DNA from: Cutibacterium namnetense | GTDB taxonomy: Bacteria; Actinomycetota; Actinomycetes; Propionibacteriales; Propionibacteriaceae | NCBI RefSeq assembly: GCF_001642025.1 | Contig: NZ_LWHO01000001.1 | Coordinates: 344,573 to 408,572, forward strand | DNA length: 64,000 nucleotides | Reading direction: 5' to 3' | Part shown: piece after piece, positions 51,407 to 60,802 of the stretch | How the letters are laid out: the number at the start of each line of letters is the position of its first letter | How positions within the stretch are numbered: the first letter of the stretch is position 1 | The notes under the pieces: generated by a model | What the model saw: the letters and a program-made list of their open reading frames with translations, nothing else | What the model was told of the DNA's origin: nothing | Database searches by the model: none | Translations under genes and position numbers: made by a program

Positions 51407-51769
51407 ATGGCCTACGGACAGATCACCCTAACGGGCATCCGTGCCCACGCGAACCACGGCGTGCTTGCTAGTGAGCGGGAACTCGGGCAGCCTTTCAGCG
51501 TCGACGTCACCCTCGACGTCGACATGGACACCGACTCTGACGACCTCACTCACGCCGTCAACTATGCGACAGTCGCACAGCAGGTGCTCAACATTCTCAC
51601 CGGGGAACCGGTGGGTCTTATCGAAGTCCTGGCTGGCAGGATCGCCGACACCGTTCTCGCGATCAGTCCGCGCGTCCGCTCCGCCCAGGTAACCGTCCAT
51701 AAGCCACACGCCCCCGTGGGGGTTGCTCTCGACGACGTGGCCGTCACGTGCCGAAAGGATGCCGAGTGA
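51407..51769 (+). CDS. folB: dihydroneopterin aldolase
   Basis: Cleaves dihydroneopterin to 6-hydroxymethyl-dihydropterin, 120 residues. Conserved GIRAHANHGVLASERELGQPF, the Glu and Tyr-containing AVNYATVAQQV, the EVLAGRIADTVL helix and the V-H-K-P-H-A-P-V-G motif with catalytic Lys are present. The 77-bp gap upstream has a TTGACA (51368) that could be part of an internal promoter. Its stop overlaps the folK start (GTGA). Confidence 0.95.
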   Translation: MAYGQITLTGIRAHANHGVLASERELGQPFSVDVTLDVDMDTDSDDLTHAVNYATVAQQVLNILTGEPVGLIEVLAGRIADTVLAISPRVRSAQVTVHKPHAPVGVALDDVAVTCRKDAE

Positions 51770-52323
51770 GAACCGTATTTAGCCTGGGGTCCAATATGGA
51801 AGATCCCTTTGCCCATCTGCGAGACGCCGTCCGCCTGATCGCCGAAACTCCCGGTATCCACGATGTCGTCGTTTCGCCTGTCTATGTCACCACTGCCGTC
51901 GGGGGAGTGGACCAGGACGACTTCCTCAACCTCGTCGTCGTCGCGACAAGTGATCTTCCTCCGTCAGTCTTGTTGGAGCGTGCTCACGTCATCGAGGAGG
52001 CCCATGGGCGCGAGCGCACTATCCCGAACGGTCCCCGCACCCTTGACGTTGACCTCATTCGTGTCGGCGACGAAACCGTCACCACCGACGAATTGACCCT
52101 CCCGCACCCCCGTGCGCATGAGCGCGCCTTCGTCCTCGTGCCGTGGCGTGACGCCGACCCTGAGGCGGAATTGCCCGGGTATGGCCGGATCGCCGATCTA
52201 GTGGACTCCTTCGATGCCGACAAGCTGGCCGATACCGTGAGGCCTTATCCGGGTCGCATTGACGTGGCTGGGGTCACCGTTGCGGGAAGATGGGACCACG
52301 GGTACGACGAGGAGGATGTATGA
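51766..52323 (+). CDS. folK: HPPK (2-amino-4-hydroxy-6-hydroxymethyldihydropteridine pyrophosphokinase)
   Basis: Pyrophosphorylates 6-hydroxymethyl-dihydropterin, 185 residues. It opens with VFSLGSNMEDPFAHL, has the V-S-P-V-Y-V-T and DQDDFLNLVV strands, the signature N-G-P-R-T-L-D-V-D-L-I and LPHPRAHERAFVLVP. The GTG at 51766 overlaps the folB stop and is preferred over the in-frame ATG six codons upstream. The next gene overlaps at ATGA. Confidence 0.95.
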   Translation: MRTVFSLGSNMEDPFAHLRDAVRLIAETPGIHDVVVSPVYVTTAVGGVDQDDFLNLVVVATSDLPPSVLLERAHVIEEAHGRERTIPNGPRTLDVDLIRVGDETVTTDELTLPHPRAHERAFVLVPWRDADPEAELPGYGRIADLVDSFDADKLADTVRPYPGRIDVAGVTVAGRWDHGYDEEDV

Positions 52324-52859
52324 CACGGAGCTTGCCACCTGAGTGGGATGACGACCGGCGATCTGGAGACGGCGGCGATCCTCAGGGCAACCTCGCTCCG
52401 ACCGATTGGAAAGTCATCATCGTGGCTGCTTTGTGCGGGGCCGCCCTGGGATGGTTCGCGCTGAGCATTTACAAAATCAATGACGCCACCGTGCCGATTC
52501 TGCCATGGTCTTTGCCGGTGGTCATTCTTGTCGCTGCCATCGCAACGTGGGGGTACGCCCGGGTTTTCCGTGCCAAGGTTGTTGACCCAGAGCGTGAGGT
52601 CGAGGCGAGCCAAGGGCTCGTCTCGCTGGCATTGGGCAAGGCGATCGCCTTGTCTGGTGCTGCGTTTGTCGGCGCTTGCATCGTGTACGTGCTGACTTTC
52701 GTGTGGCACCTCAACATTCCCTACCCGCGGCAACGTGTTATTGTTGGCGGGGTCACGGCTGTCACCTGCGCCGTCTTGGCTTGGACTGGATGGTTTCTGG
52801 AGAATGCCTGTAAGGTTCCTAGGGGGCCCGAGGATCCCGACAAACGTCCTGAGGGGTGA
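52320..52859 (+). CDS. DUF3180 membrane protein
   Basis: A 179-residue protein with four transmembrane helices (WKVIIVAALCGAALGWFAL; LPVVILVAAIATWGYA; LGKAIALSGAAFVGACIVYVL; IVGGVTAVTCAVLAWTGWFL) and a hydrophilic N-terminus. The family always follows folK in actinobacteria (Rv3605c), with no known function; conserved features include L-G-K-A and the Y-P-R-Q-R-V stretch. It overlaps folK by ATGA and ends the folate operon. Confidence 0.88.
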   Translation: MTRSLPPEWDDDRRSGDGGDPQGNLAPTDWKVIIVAALCGAALGWFALSIYKINDATVPILPWSLPVVILVAAIATWGYARVFRAKVVDPEREVEASQGLVSLALGKAIALSGAAFVGACIVYVLTFVWHLNIPYPRQRVIVGGVTAVTCAVLAWTGWFLENACKVPRGPEDPDKRPEG

Positions 52860-52897
52860 CGTCGGGTAGGATCGCGACTCGCCGGGATTTAGTACTT

Positions 52898-52920
52898 GAC
52901 CACAGACTGTACTTGTGGTC
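52898..52920. promoter_or_regulatory. inverted repeat upstream of the coiled-coil gene
   Basis: GACCACA and TGTGGTC are perfect inverted 7-mers with a nine-base spacer, 13 bases before the next ATG. The heptamer GTACTTG is also directly repeated here (52892 and 52909). It may be an operator or a hairpin in the leader. Confidence 0.4.
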
Positions 52921-52932
52921 TCCAGGCACGAT

Positions 52933-53610
52933 ATGATGATGCGCGTGAGCGGCGTGCATGATCTCAAACGGGTTGAAAAAGATACTGGCGAGCGCAAAGG
53001 CGTGCTCGCTATTCTCATTGTGGCAACGGTTGTTGCCGTTGTGTGCGGAGTGATCCCCTCCATTTGGGTGGTCCGGGCTGGTGTGCTCGTTGCCTTGGTG
53101 GGAGCTTGGGTTTCTGTTTTCATGGCGTGGCGCCAAGTTGATGCCATCCGCCACATGCACTTCGACGCTCTCAAAGAGCTTCGTCACGCTGCTTCGGAGC
53201 AGGAGAAGCGTCATCACGCCGAGTCCATGGAGATGATCGACACCTTCTCGCGCCGGGTTGGTTCTATCTCGAAGACTCTGGCTGATACCCGTGCCAAGCT
53301 CGATCGCGCCGAGAATGAGCTATCGACCCTCCGTGGCGACAAGGCCGCTTTGCAGTACAAGGTCACCGCTGGTAACAAGAAGGTTACTTCCCTCGAGATG
53401 CGTATTACCGAGCTGGAGACGGAGCTCGATGCTCTGCTGGCTGACGGCCGCTCTGGACGTCTGGCCACCCTGCGCACCGTTACTGATGCTGGCGTCCCTA
53501 CCGCCGAAGAGATCTGGGGGGACGGCAACGACGCGACCATCGCTGATCTGTCTCGGGTTGTTTTCCCGCGCTTGTCCAATGAGTCTCGCGAGGCCCGTCG
53601 CCAGGCCTGA
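52933..53610 (+). CDS. membrane-anchored coiled-coil protein
   Basis: About 225 residues, no family recognised. Two hydrophobic segments near the N-terminus (GVLAILIVATVVAVVCGVIP; VVRAGVLVALVGAWVSVFMAW) form a hairpin anchor. A long coiled coil follows (IDTFSRRVGSISKTLADTRAK, LDRAENELSTLRGDKAAL, EMRITELETELDALL) and a short tail with EEIWGDGNDATIADLSRVVFPRL. Similar proteins follow folK-DUF3180 in related actinobacteria (Rv3604c neighbourhood), suggesting an envelope or division role. ATG 52933 is one of three consecutive ATGs. Confidence 0.7.
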   Translation: MMMRVSGVHDLKRVEKDTGERKGVLAILIVATVVAVVCGVIPSIWVVRAGVLVALVGAWVSVFMAWRQVDAIRHMHFDALKELRHAASEQEKRHHAESMEMIDTFSRRVGSISKTLADTRAKLDRAENELSTLRGDKAALQYKVTAGNKKVTSLEMRITELETELDALLADGRSGRLATLRTVTDAGVPTAEEIWGDGNDATIADLSRVVFPRLSNESREARRQA

Positions 53611-53632
53611 CCCTTAATCAGCCCGCCAAGTG

Positions 53633-53666
53633 ACGTGGGGCCCAGCTACCTTGCTGGGCCCCACGT
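53633..53666. terminator. 14-bp hairpin between coiled-coil gene and nuoD-like gene
   Basis: Perfect arms 53633-53646 and 53653-53666 with a six-base loop between two convergent genes; a bidirectional terminator. On the plus strand it is followed by CGTTGCTT. Confidence 0.8.
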
Positions 53667-53680
53667 CGTTGCTTCAGAGC

Positions 53681-54872
53681 TCACTTATCGAGGTCCCCCA
53701 GTGTCCATCCCAAGGAGGCGATGGCGGCCGTGACGTCGTCAACCCGAGTGCCGGGAAGCACGGCCTCCAAGACTTGAACGTTGGCGAAAGTGGGGGTGCG
53801 CAAAGCCATCCGCCACGGCGTCGTACCACCGCGGGACTCTAGAAGGTATCCGGCGCGTCCCCAGGGGGCTTCCATAGTGGTCCAGGTGCGTCCTCGAGGG
53901 GCCTTGATGGCGGTCGGCAGACGAGTTTCCAGCGGTCCGTCCACACTCGGCAGTCGGTCGAGGATCTGACGGCACAGGCTCGACGACACTATTGCGTCGT
54001 TACATAGCGTGGTTAGTCGTGAGTAGGCGTCACCCTGGGAATCTGTAGCGACGTCAGGCCAACTCAGTTCGTTGTAGACTGCGGCGCGCCTCCGGGTGTC
54101 TAGGTCGACTCCACTGGCCCGGGAAACGGGCCCTGACAGGCCGTAGCGATCGATCATATCCGCGGGGATGACGGCCACGCCGCGCACGCCGGTGGCGGCA
54201 CCAAGAGCGGTATGCAGCCGCGGCACAAGCGCATCAGCTTCGTCGAGCCACGTGCCCAATGCGGGCTGCCATTCACTGACTGGATAGATCCGAAGCCCCC
54301 CGATACGGGTGATCATGGGATGGATGCGATTTCCAGAGCATCTCTGCCATACTCTTCGGGCGTTTTCAATAGTCGTAGCTATCGAATTTTCAAGGTCGGT
54401 ATCATCACAGTGATGGCCTACCCATGACAAAAAATATGAGGTGTGAAGTGATTCTGCTGAACTCCGCAAGCAGGGTTCGTATCCACGCCACGCGAGTGGG
54501 GATGGTAATGCCCATCGCTTCCTCGATGGCATGAGCCGCGCCAGTCTCGCCGATGAATGGAGCTGTCCAGTCATGACGCGATGCAAGCATCGGAATCTGT
54601 CGGTAATCGCGAACTTCGAAGAGTTTTTCATCCCCGCGGTGGAGGTTGCCAATATTTATCCGTGAAGAGGTGATGAGACCGTCATCGACAGTTGTGGCGA
54701 TAGTGACGAGCCCCGGCCGGCTGGGGTGAAGACGCCCGAGATCGAGTCGAGTTACCTCATATCCTCCACCAGAGTCGTCATCTGGGGATTGACGGGGATG
54801 CGTTAACGGCATCGACCCGACGACGAACAGGATCTTTCGTGGGGCACTGAACACATCTTGAGGATGCCGCAT
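53681..54872 (-). pseudogene. solitary NuoD-like protein, frameshifted
   Basis: Related to NADH-quinone oxidoreductase subunit D but with no other nuo gene nearby. The first part encodes LGRLHPSRPGLVTI, SRINIGNLHRGDEKLFEVRDY, and SRITSHLIFF; the rest, in another frame, encodes NRIHPMITRIGG, GPVSRASGVDLDTRR, TTMEAPWGRAGYL and the NuoD-type end. The switch is in a run of six T (minus strand); five would join the frames as HLIFLSWVGHHC. The quinone-site HPSTHG is changed to H-P-S-R-P-G, so it is unlikely to be a complex I subunit. Streptomyces has a solitary nuoD-like gene between lsr2 and the fol genes. Start may be ATG 54872 or 54812. Confidence 0.8.
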
Positions 54873-55009
54873 TGTGCGCCCGGATGCATCTTCGCGACAA
54901 CGATTCGTCAGCAAAAAACTGAAGCTGCCTTGTGATTTTTGTGGACATGAACATAAACTGTTGTCAAAAGCCGAAGTTGTATCTGCGGCGCAAGCCTGAA
55001 AGGAATGCC

Positions 55010-55327
55010 ATGGCACAGCGTGTGCGTGTTGATCTTGTTGATGATGTGGACGGAAGCCCAGCTGAGGAATCTGTCAATTTCGCTCTTGATGGCGTCAACT
55101 ATGTGATTGACCTGTCCGTCGAGAACGCCTCCAAACTGCGCGATGATCTGTCCTTGTGGGTTGATCATGCTCGTCGTACTGGTGGCCGCCGTACTCGTGG
55201 TCGTCGCCCCACTGGGGGCCCGACCGCTAACGAGGTTCGTCAGTGGGCCAAGAGCCAGGGCTACGAGGTGTCGGAGCGCGGCCGTGTCTCCAATGAGATC
55301 CGCGAGGCCTACGAGCGCACTCACTGA
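55010..55327 (+). CDS. lsr2: Lsr2 nucleoid-associated protein
   Basis: Actinobacterial H-NS-like protein that bridges AT-rich DNA and silences foreign genes, 105 residues. The N-terminal dimerisation part is RVRVDLVDDVDGSPAEESVNF with the beta-hairpin VNYVIDLS; the linker is Arg/Gly-rich (TGGRRTRGRRP); the C-terminal DNA-binding domain ends with the R-G-R minor-groove hook (SERGRVSNEIREAYERTH). AAAGGA precedes ATG 55010. The AT-rich cassette at 21-22 kb is the kind of sequence it would bind. Confidence 0.96.
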   Translation: MAQRVRVDLVDDVDGSPAEESVNFALDGVNYVIDLSVENASKLRDDLSLWVDHARRTGGRRTRGRRPTGGPTANEVRQWAKSQGYEVSERGRVSNEIREAYERTH

Positions 55328-55364
55328 TTATCGTTATGCGACCGCCTGACAAGGCGTGTCAGTG

Positions 55365-55396
55365 GCGACGCCGGAGCAAGAGGGCTCCGGCGTCGC
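55365..55396 (+). terminator. 13-bp hairpin after lsr2
   Basis: Perfect arms 55365-55377 and 55384-55396, six-base loop, 38 bases after the lsr2 stop. No T-tract. Confidence 0.75.
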
Positions 55397-55586
55397 GCTG
55401 TTCCACCTGGGTTGTGCCAGCGGCGTAAACGGGTATCGCAGATCTGTCGGCAGCGGTTATTAGACTGAGCACACAGGCCGGCGGTCCAGTGCCGTCGGTT
55501 GGTTGCATGAAGGTTTCGCGCAACCGCGGGTGGATTGGTCGTCCGGTATTCCGGTGATTGGTCTGCTCCACATACAAGGAGAGTTC

Positions 55587-58115
55587 ATGTTCGAACGGTT
55601 CACCGATCGGGCCCGCCGGGTCGTCGTCCTGGCCCAGGATGAGGCCAAGGCCCTGAACCACAACTACATTGGCACTGAGCACCTGCTGCTCGGGCTCATT
55701 AGCGAGGGCGAGGGAGTTGCTGCCAAGGCTCTCGAGTCCCTCGACATTTCGTTGGAGGCTGTCCGCGCCCAGGTGGAGGAGATCATTGGCCACGGCACCT
55801 CGACGCCGACGGGTCATATTCCCTTTACGCCGCGTGCCAAGAAGGTCCTTGAGCTGAGCCTGCGCGAGGCGCTCCAGATGAATCATTCTTACATTGGCAC
55901 CGAGCACATTCTGCTTGGCCTCATTCGGGAGGGCGAAGGCGTTGCTGCTCAGGTACTGATCCGGCTGGGTGCTGACCTCAACACGGTACGCAATAGCGTC
56001 TTGCAGTTGTTGCAGGGATATCAGGGTGACGAGCGTCAGGCTGCTACTTCTGGTGCCCCCGAGGCTGGCCCGCAGCAGTCCTCGGCGACGATTCTTGACC
56101 AGTTCGGCCGTAACCTCACCGACGCCGCCCGTGACGGCGAGCTCGATCCTGTCATCGGGCGCGAGAGGGAGATTGAGCGGGTCATGGTGGTGTTGAGCCG
56201 TCGCACTAAGAATAACCCGGTTCTTATTGGTGAGCCTGGCGTCGGTAAGTCTGCCTGTGTTGAGGGTCTGGCTCAGGCCATCGTGCGCGGAGACGTGCCC
56301 GAGACCTTGCGTGACAAGAAGATCTACTCCCTGGACCTCGGCTCCATGGTTGCTGGCTCACGTTACCGCGGCGATTTCGAAGAGAGGATGAAGAAGGTCC
56401 TCAAGGAGATTAAGAACCGCGGCGACATCATTCTGTTCATCGACGAGATCCATACCCTTGTCGGTGCGGGTGCTGCCGAGGGGGCAATCGACGCTGCTAG
56501 CATGCTTAAGCCGATGCTGGCCCGCGGGGAGCTGCAGACCATCGGCGCGACGACCCTTGATGAGTACCGCAAATACATCGAGAAGGACGCTGCTCTGGAG
56601 CGTCGTTTTCAGCCGATTCAGGTGGATGAACCGTCGATCCCGCTGGCCATCGAAATCCTCAAAGGTTTGCGCGATCGCTACGAGGCCCACCACAAGATCA
56701 CCATCACCGACGAGGCAATCACCTCGGCGGCGAATCTCGCGTCCCGCTATATCCAAGACCGCTTCCTGCCGGACAAGGCCATCGATCTCATTGACGAGGC
56801 CGGTGCCCGGATGAACATCCGCCGCATGACGGCCCCGCCGGATCTGCGCGAATTCGACGAGCGGATCGCTCACGTGCGGGTGGAGAAGGAGGCCGCCATC
56901 GACGCCCAGGATTTCGAGCGTGCTGCTGGGCTGCGCGATGACGAGAAGAAACTTCTCGCCGAGCGTGAGGCCAAGGAGGAGGAGTGGAAGCAGGGCGACG
57001 AGTCGGTGCCAGCCGTGGTCGGCCCCGACGAGATCGCCGAGGTGCTCTCTGGAGCTACCGGCATTCCGGTCTTTAAGCTCACGGAAGAGGAGTCCCAGCG
57101 TCTACTCCACATGGAGGATGAGATCGGCAAGCGTTACGTCGGTCAGGAGGACGCCGTCAAGGCCCTGTGCCGTTCTATCCGACGCACCCGCGCCGGCCTT
57201 AAGGATCCGAAGCGTCCGGCAGGCTCATTCATCTTCGCTGGCCCGTCGGGTGTCGGTAAAACCGAGCTCACTAAGGCGCTTACCGAGTTCCTCTTCGGTG
57301 ACGAAGATGCCCTCATCACCCTCGACATGAGCGAGTACTCCGAGAAGCACACCGCGTCGCGGATGTTTGGTTCCCCGCCAGGATTCGTCGGATACGAGGA
57401 GGGTGGCCAGCTCACCGAAAAGGTACGTCGCAAGCCGTTCAGTGTCATTCTCTTCGACGAGATCGAGAAAGCCCACCCCGATATCTTCAACTCCTTGTTG
57501 CAGATCCTTGACGAGGGTCGTCTCACTGACGCCCAGGGCCGTGTCGTGGATTTCAAGAACACCGTCATTGTGTTGACGACCAACCTCGGTACCCGCGACA
57601 TCTCCAAGTCGGTCAACCTCGGCTTCTCCAAGGCTGACGACGTCGAGTCCAGCTACGAGAAAATGAAGGCCAAGGTCACCGAGGAGCTCAAGGGGCACTT
57701 CCGTCCCGAGTTTCTCAACCGCCTTGACGAGATCATCGTCTTCCACCAGCTCACCCCGCCCGACATCCTGCGGATTGTCGACCTCATGGTGGGACAGTTG
57801 GAGGATCGTCTGGCTGACAAGGACATGGGCATCGAGGTCACCCCGAGTGCCAAGGAGCTGCTGGCCAAACGCGGTTTCGACCCGCTGCTCGGCGCCCGTC
57901 CGTTGCGTCGGACTATCCAGCGCGACATCGAGGACGTCCTAGCGGAGAAGATTCTGTTTGGCGAGGTCAAACCTGGCCAGATCGTGGTGGTCGACGCTGC
58001 ACCAGAAGGTTCCGAGGAGCCTTTTGTGTTCAAGGGTACGGAGCGCTCCGAGCTGCCCGACGAGGTGCCTGAGGAGTTCACCTCCTCGGCAGGGGAGAAT
58101 AACGACGGTCAGTAA
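55587..58115 (+). CDS. clpC: ATP-dependent Clp protease ATP-binding subunit ClpC
   Basis: Hsp100 unfoldase feeding the ClpP protease, 842 residues. Two N-terminal Clp repeats ([32 protein letters not shown]), AAA1 with Walker [10 protein letters not shown] (about 215), a UVR/middle domain ([18 protein letters not shown]), AAA2 with GPSGVGKTE (about 552), and the ClpP-binding V-N-L-G-F-S-type loop in [13 protein letters not shown] 55587 has AAGGAGA upstream. Essential in related bacteria. A near-perfect 18-bp hairpin follows. Confidence 0.97.
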   Translation: MFERFTDRARRVVVLAQDEAKALNHNYIGTEHLLLGLISEGEGVAAKALESLDISLEAVRAQVEEIIGHGTSTPTGHIPFTPRAKKVLELSLREALQMNHSYIGTEHILLGLIREGEGVAAQVLIRLGADLNTVRNSVLQLLQGYQGDERQAATSGAPEAGPQQSSATILDQFGRNLTDAARDGELDPVIGREREIERVMVVLSRRTKNNPVLIGEPGVGKSACVEGLAQAIVRGDVPETLRDKKIYSLDLGSMVAGSRYRGDFEERMKKVLKEIKNRGDIILFIDEIHTLVGAGAAEGAIDAASMLKPMLARGELQTIGATTLDEYRKYIEKDAALERRFQPIQVDEPSIPLAIEILKGLRDRYEAHHKITITDEAITSAANLASRYIQDRFLPDKAIDLIDEAGARMNIRRMTAPPDLREFDERIAHVRVEKEAAIDAQDFERAAGLRDDEKKLLAEREAKEEEWKQGDESVPAVVGPDEIAEVLSGATGIPVFKLTEEESQRLLHMEDEIGKRYVGQEDAVKALCRSIRRTRAGLKDPKRPAGSFIFAGPSGVGKTELTKALTEFLFGDEDALITLDMSEYSEKHTASRMFGSPPGFVGYEEGGQLTEKVRRKPFSVILFDEIEKAHPDIFNSLLQILDEGRLTDAQGRVVDFKNTVIVLTTNLGTRDISKSVNLGFSKADDVESSYEKMKAKVTEELKGHFRPEFLNRLDEIIVFHQLTPPDILRIVDLMVGQLEDRLADKDMGIEVTPSAKELLAKRGFDPLLGARPLRRTIQRDIEDVLAEKILFGEVKPGQIVVVDAAPEGSEEPFVFKGTERSELPDEVPEEFTSSAGENNDGQ

Positions 58116-58130
58116 AGCTGACACTGATTG

Positions 58131-58171
58131 ACGGTTGCGGCCTGGCGTATCGAACGCCTGGCCGCAACCGT
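58131..58171 (+). terminator. 18-bp hairpin after clpC
   Basis: Arms 58131-58148 and 58154-58171 pair except for one T-T mismatch; five-base loop; 15 bases after the clpC stop. Confidence 0.75.
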
Positions 58172-58383
58172 GCGTTTGGAGTGAAGCCGTCGGCCGAGGC
58201 GAGCAATCCGATAACGGGTAGCACGACGATGAAGGCCGTCACGGCGGGAATACCCACATGGTGCGTTCCTTTCTTGCTTCCGGGGGATATATGGCGTCAC
58301 TCCAGAAGCGACTGGAACCATCGGGAGGCAGCTTTACCACGGGGCGTGTTGACCGGGAGGGATCTCAGCGCCACCCTTATGTC

Positions 58384-59154
58384 ATGGCAACTGTTGATCT
58401 CAACGCGGACATGGGGGAGTCTTTCGGATCGTGGAAGATGGGTGACGATGAGTCCCTGCTGAAAATTGTCACCTCTGCGAATGTGGCCTGCGGATTTCAT
58501 GGCGGCGACGCCGTCGTCATGGGGCGGACTTGCAAGGCGGCTGCGGAGCAGGGGGTGTGCATCGGCGCTCACGTGTCTTACCGGGACCTCGCCGGGTTTG
58601 GCCGCAACTTCATCGACGTTGACCCCGCACGGCTGCGTGATGAGATCATTTACCAGTTGTCAGCGCTGCGTGGAATTGCTGCGGTTCATGGTGCCTCGGT
58701 GCGCTACGTCAAGCCCCACGGCGCCTTGTACAACACGATCGTTTACCACCACGACCAGGCCCAGGCAGTTGTCGAGGCGGTTAGAGCTGTGAACTCCGCT
58801 ACCGGCACTGATGTGGCCATTCTTGACTTGCCGGGGGCTCTCGTTCTTGCCCTTGCTGAGCAGCAGGGCGTCCGCACTCTGAATGAGGCCTTCGCCGATC
58901 GGGCTTACAATCCCGACGGCACCTTGGTGCCACGTCGCCAGGAGGGGTCGGTATTGCATGACCCGGATGAGGTCGCCGAGCGCGTCGTGACGCTGGTGAC
59001 TCAGGGATCGGTGACGGCCATCGACGGCACCGAGGTACCGATCAAGGCCGATTCGGTGTGTGTTCACGGTGACACCCCAGGAGCTGTTGCGATGGCCACG
59101 GCAGTGCGTGATCGCCTTGCCAACGCTGGGGTCGAACTGCGAGCTGCCGCATGA
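58384..59154 (+). CDS. pxpA: 5-oxoprolinase subunit A (LamB/YcsF family)
   Basis: With PxpB and PxpC forms the ATP-dependent 5-oxoprolinase that opens the damage product 5-oxoproline to glutamate, 256 residues. The LamB/YcsF signatures are VDLNADMGESFG, ANVACGFHGGD, GAHVSYRDLAGFGR and VKPHGALYN; C-terminal CVHGDTPGAV completes the sugar-deacetylase-like barrel. The start is the ATG at 58384, where homology begins. The 212-bp gap after clpC carries its promoter. Overlaps pxpB at ATGA. Confidence 0.93.
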   Translation: MATVDLNADMGESFGSWKMGDDESLLKIVTSANVACGFHGGDAVVMGRTCKAAAEQGVCIGAHVSYRDLAGFGRNFIDVDPARLRDEIIYQLSALRGIAAVHGASVRYVKPHGALYNTIVYHHDQAQAVVEAVRAVNSATGTDVAILDLPGALVLALAEQQGVRTLNEAFADRAYNPDGTLVPRRQEGSVLHDPDEVAERVVTLVTQGSVTAIDGTEVPIKADSVCVHGDTPGAVAMATAVRDRLANAGVELRAAA

Positions 59155-59772
59155 GGTTGCTGCCGGCCGGGCGCACGGCAGTGCTCGTCGAGCTAGACGA
59201 TGCCGGTCAGCGTCGTCGCCTGCATCAGACCTTGATCGAGCATCCGGCGGTGGGAACAGTAGATCTCGTTGCGGCCCAGACGACGGTGCTCATCGACGTC
59301 GAGTCACCTGCCCAGCTACCGGGAGCAGTCGCTCATGTCCAGGAGCTTGTCGCCGCGGGATTGGACGGTGTTTCGGAACGAGCCCGAGAAGCCGTCGGGG
59401 TGCCAGTTCGCTATGACGGACTGGACTTATCTGACGTGGCGGACCTGCTCGACATGACTACGGACGAGCTGGTGAGACGCCACAGTGGCCAACAGTGGAC
59501 GGTGGAATTCGCCGGGTTCATGCCCGGATTTGGGTACATGTCCGGAGCTGATTGGCCTTACCGGGTCCCGCGTCGGCATACCCCCCCGGACCAGGATTCC
59601 GCCAGGCAGCATCGCCTTAGCTGACGGATTCACCGGTGCTTACCCGCAAGCCTCCCCAGGCGGCTGGCAGATCATTGGCACAACTGATGCAACGTTGTGG
59701 GATGAGCAGACTGACCCGCCGGCTCTACTGCTCCCGGGAGCCGTCATCAGATTCCAGGTGGTGAACTCATGA
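59151..59772 (+). pseudogene. pxpB: 5-oxoprolinase subunit B, frameshifted in a C7 tract
   Basis: Kinase-inhibitor-like (KipI) half of 5-oxoprolinase. The first 143 codons encode a conventional N-terminus and EFAGFMPGFGYMSGAD, then V-P-R-R-H-T at a run of seven Cs (59581-59587). In this frame a stop comes at 59624. With six Cs the frame continues as P-R-T-R-I-P-P-G-S-I-A-L-A and PQASPGGWQIIGTTD up to 59772, where the stop overlaps the pxpC start (ATGA). The restored protein would be about 206 residues, normal for PxpB. A functional 5-oxoprolinase needs it, so the tract decides whether the complex is made. Confidence 0.88.
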
Positions 59773-60638
59773 CGTACTTCGTCGTGGAGGCAGCCGGGCC
59801 GAGAACCCTCATTGAGGACGCTGGACGCCGCGGCTGGGCGGATCTAGGAATCAGTGGCTGCGGAGCATGGGATCGCCAGGCCTATCTGGACGGTGCCCGG
59901 CTCGTCGGCAATGGTGCTGGCTTGGGGTGTCTGGAGATTCTGCTCGGGCCGGTGCGGCTGAGGTGTGTCGGGGGACCTGTTCTAGTTGCGGTAACTGGGG
60001 CAGATGCCCAGGTAGAGCTGGACGGAGCGCCCCGACCCAGTGGCTGGGGATTTCTCGTCACAGATGGTCAGACGGTGAGCATCGGCGTGCCAACAACCGG
60101 CTTGCGAAGCTATTTTTCCGTGACCGGAGGGATTAACGCGACGTCTACCTTTGCTAGCGTCTCTGCCGATCCGACCCGTGGGATGGGCCCCGCCCCGCTG
60201 AAGGTAGGTGACCGCGTCAACGTCGGTGATGGCCCCGCCGGCCTCATCTCGACGACACCGGTCAACATTCCCCAGGCGCCGATGGAACTCGTCCTTCATG
60301 GGGTGTGGGGGCCTCGCGACGATTGGTTTACCGATGCTGGCAGGCGTTGCCTGGAGCAGACGCTCTGGCGAGTCGGGGAGGCGAGCGATCGTGTCGGAAC
60401 GCGGCTGGAAGGGCCACCCCTGGAAAGAGCGGTGACCGGGGAGCTGACGAGTGAGCCGATGATGCGCGGCGCGATCCAGGTACCTACCTCGGGAGTGCCT
60501 CTGGTCTTTGGGCCCGACCATCCGACGACCGGAGGTTATCCAGTTGTTGGGGTTGTTGATCCAGAAGATGCTGACCGTCTTGCCCAGGCTCGAGCAGGGG
60601 TCGTTGTGAGGTTCGTGATGATCGTTCATGACTGGTGA
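59769..60638 (+). CDS. pxpC: 5-oxoprolinase subunit C (KipA/biotin-dependent carboxylase-like)
   Basis: Third subunit of 5-oxoprolinase, 289 residues. It opens with FVVEAAGPRTLIEDAGRRGWADLGISGCGAWD, has the A-x-L-x-x-G-A/N-x-L-V-G-N pattern (LDGARLVGNGAGLGCLEI), GLRSYFSVTGGI, and the C-terminal VPTSGVPLVFGPDHPTTGGYPVVGVV, all typical of the KipA/AHS2 domain. Coupled to pxpB by ATGA. Intact, in contrast to pxpB. Confidence 0.92.
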   Translation: MTYFVVEAAGPRTLIEDAGRRGWADLGISGCGAWDRQAYLDGARLVGNGAGLGCLEILLGPVRLRCVGGPVLVAVTGADAQVELDGAPRPSGWGFLVTDGQTVSIGVPTTGLRSYFSVTGGINATSTFASVSADPTRGMGPAPLKVGDRVNVGDGPAGLISTTPVNIPQAPMELVLHGVWGPRDDWFTDAGRRCLEQTLWRVGEASDRVGTRLEGPPLERAVTGELTSEPMMRGAIQVPTSGVPLVFGPDHPTTGGYPVVGVVDPEDADRLAQARAGVVVRFVMIVHDW

Positions 60639-60802
60639 CGGCAACTACGTTGAGATCTCAGCTGCAAGCATGATGCCTAGTCCAAGGCTTGTTTTCGGAC
60701 GTGATCCGGCTGGCTTTCGCCACGATGTGGTCGGCTTTTTCGCCGACCTATCGGGGTACGATTGTTCCTCGGTCTGACTTTTTCTTTCCTCTAGGAGACC
60801 TC

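Noticed and set aside
55440-55586. ClgR-type operator upstream of clpC (CGCG-CAAC-CGCG near 55520)
   Set aside because: Spacing does not match the CGC-N5-GCG consensus; not enough to call.
58078-58257. 59-residue minus-strand frame with one hydrophobic helix and AAGGA upstream of GTG
   Set aside because: Overlaps the clpC end and both arms of its terminator; only one short hydrophobic stretch and no homology I can name.
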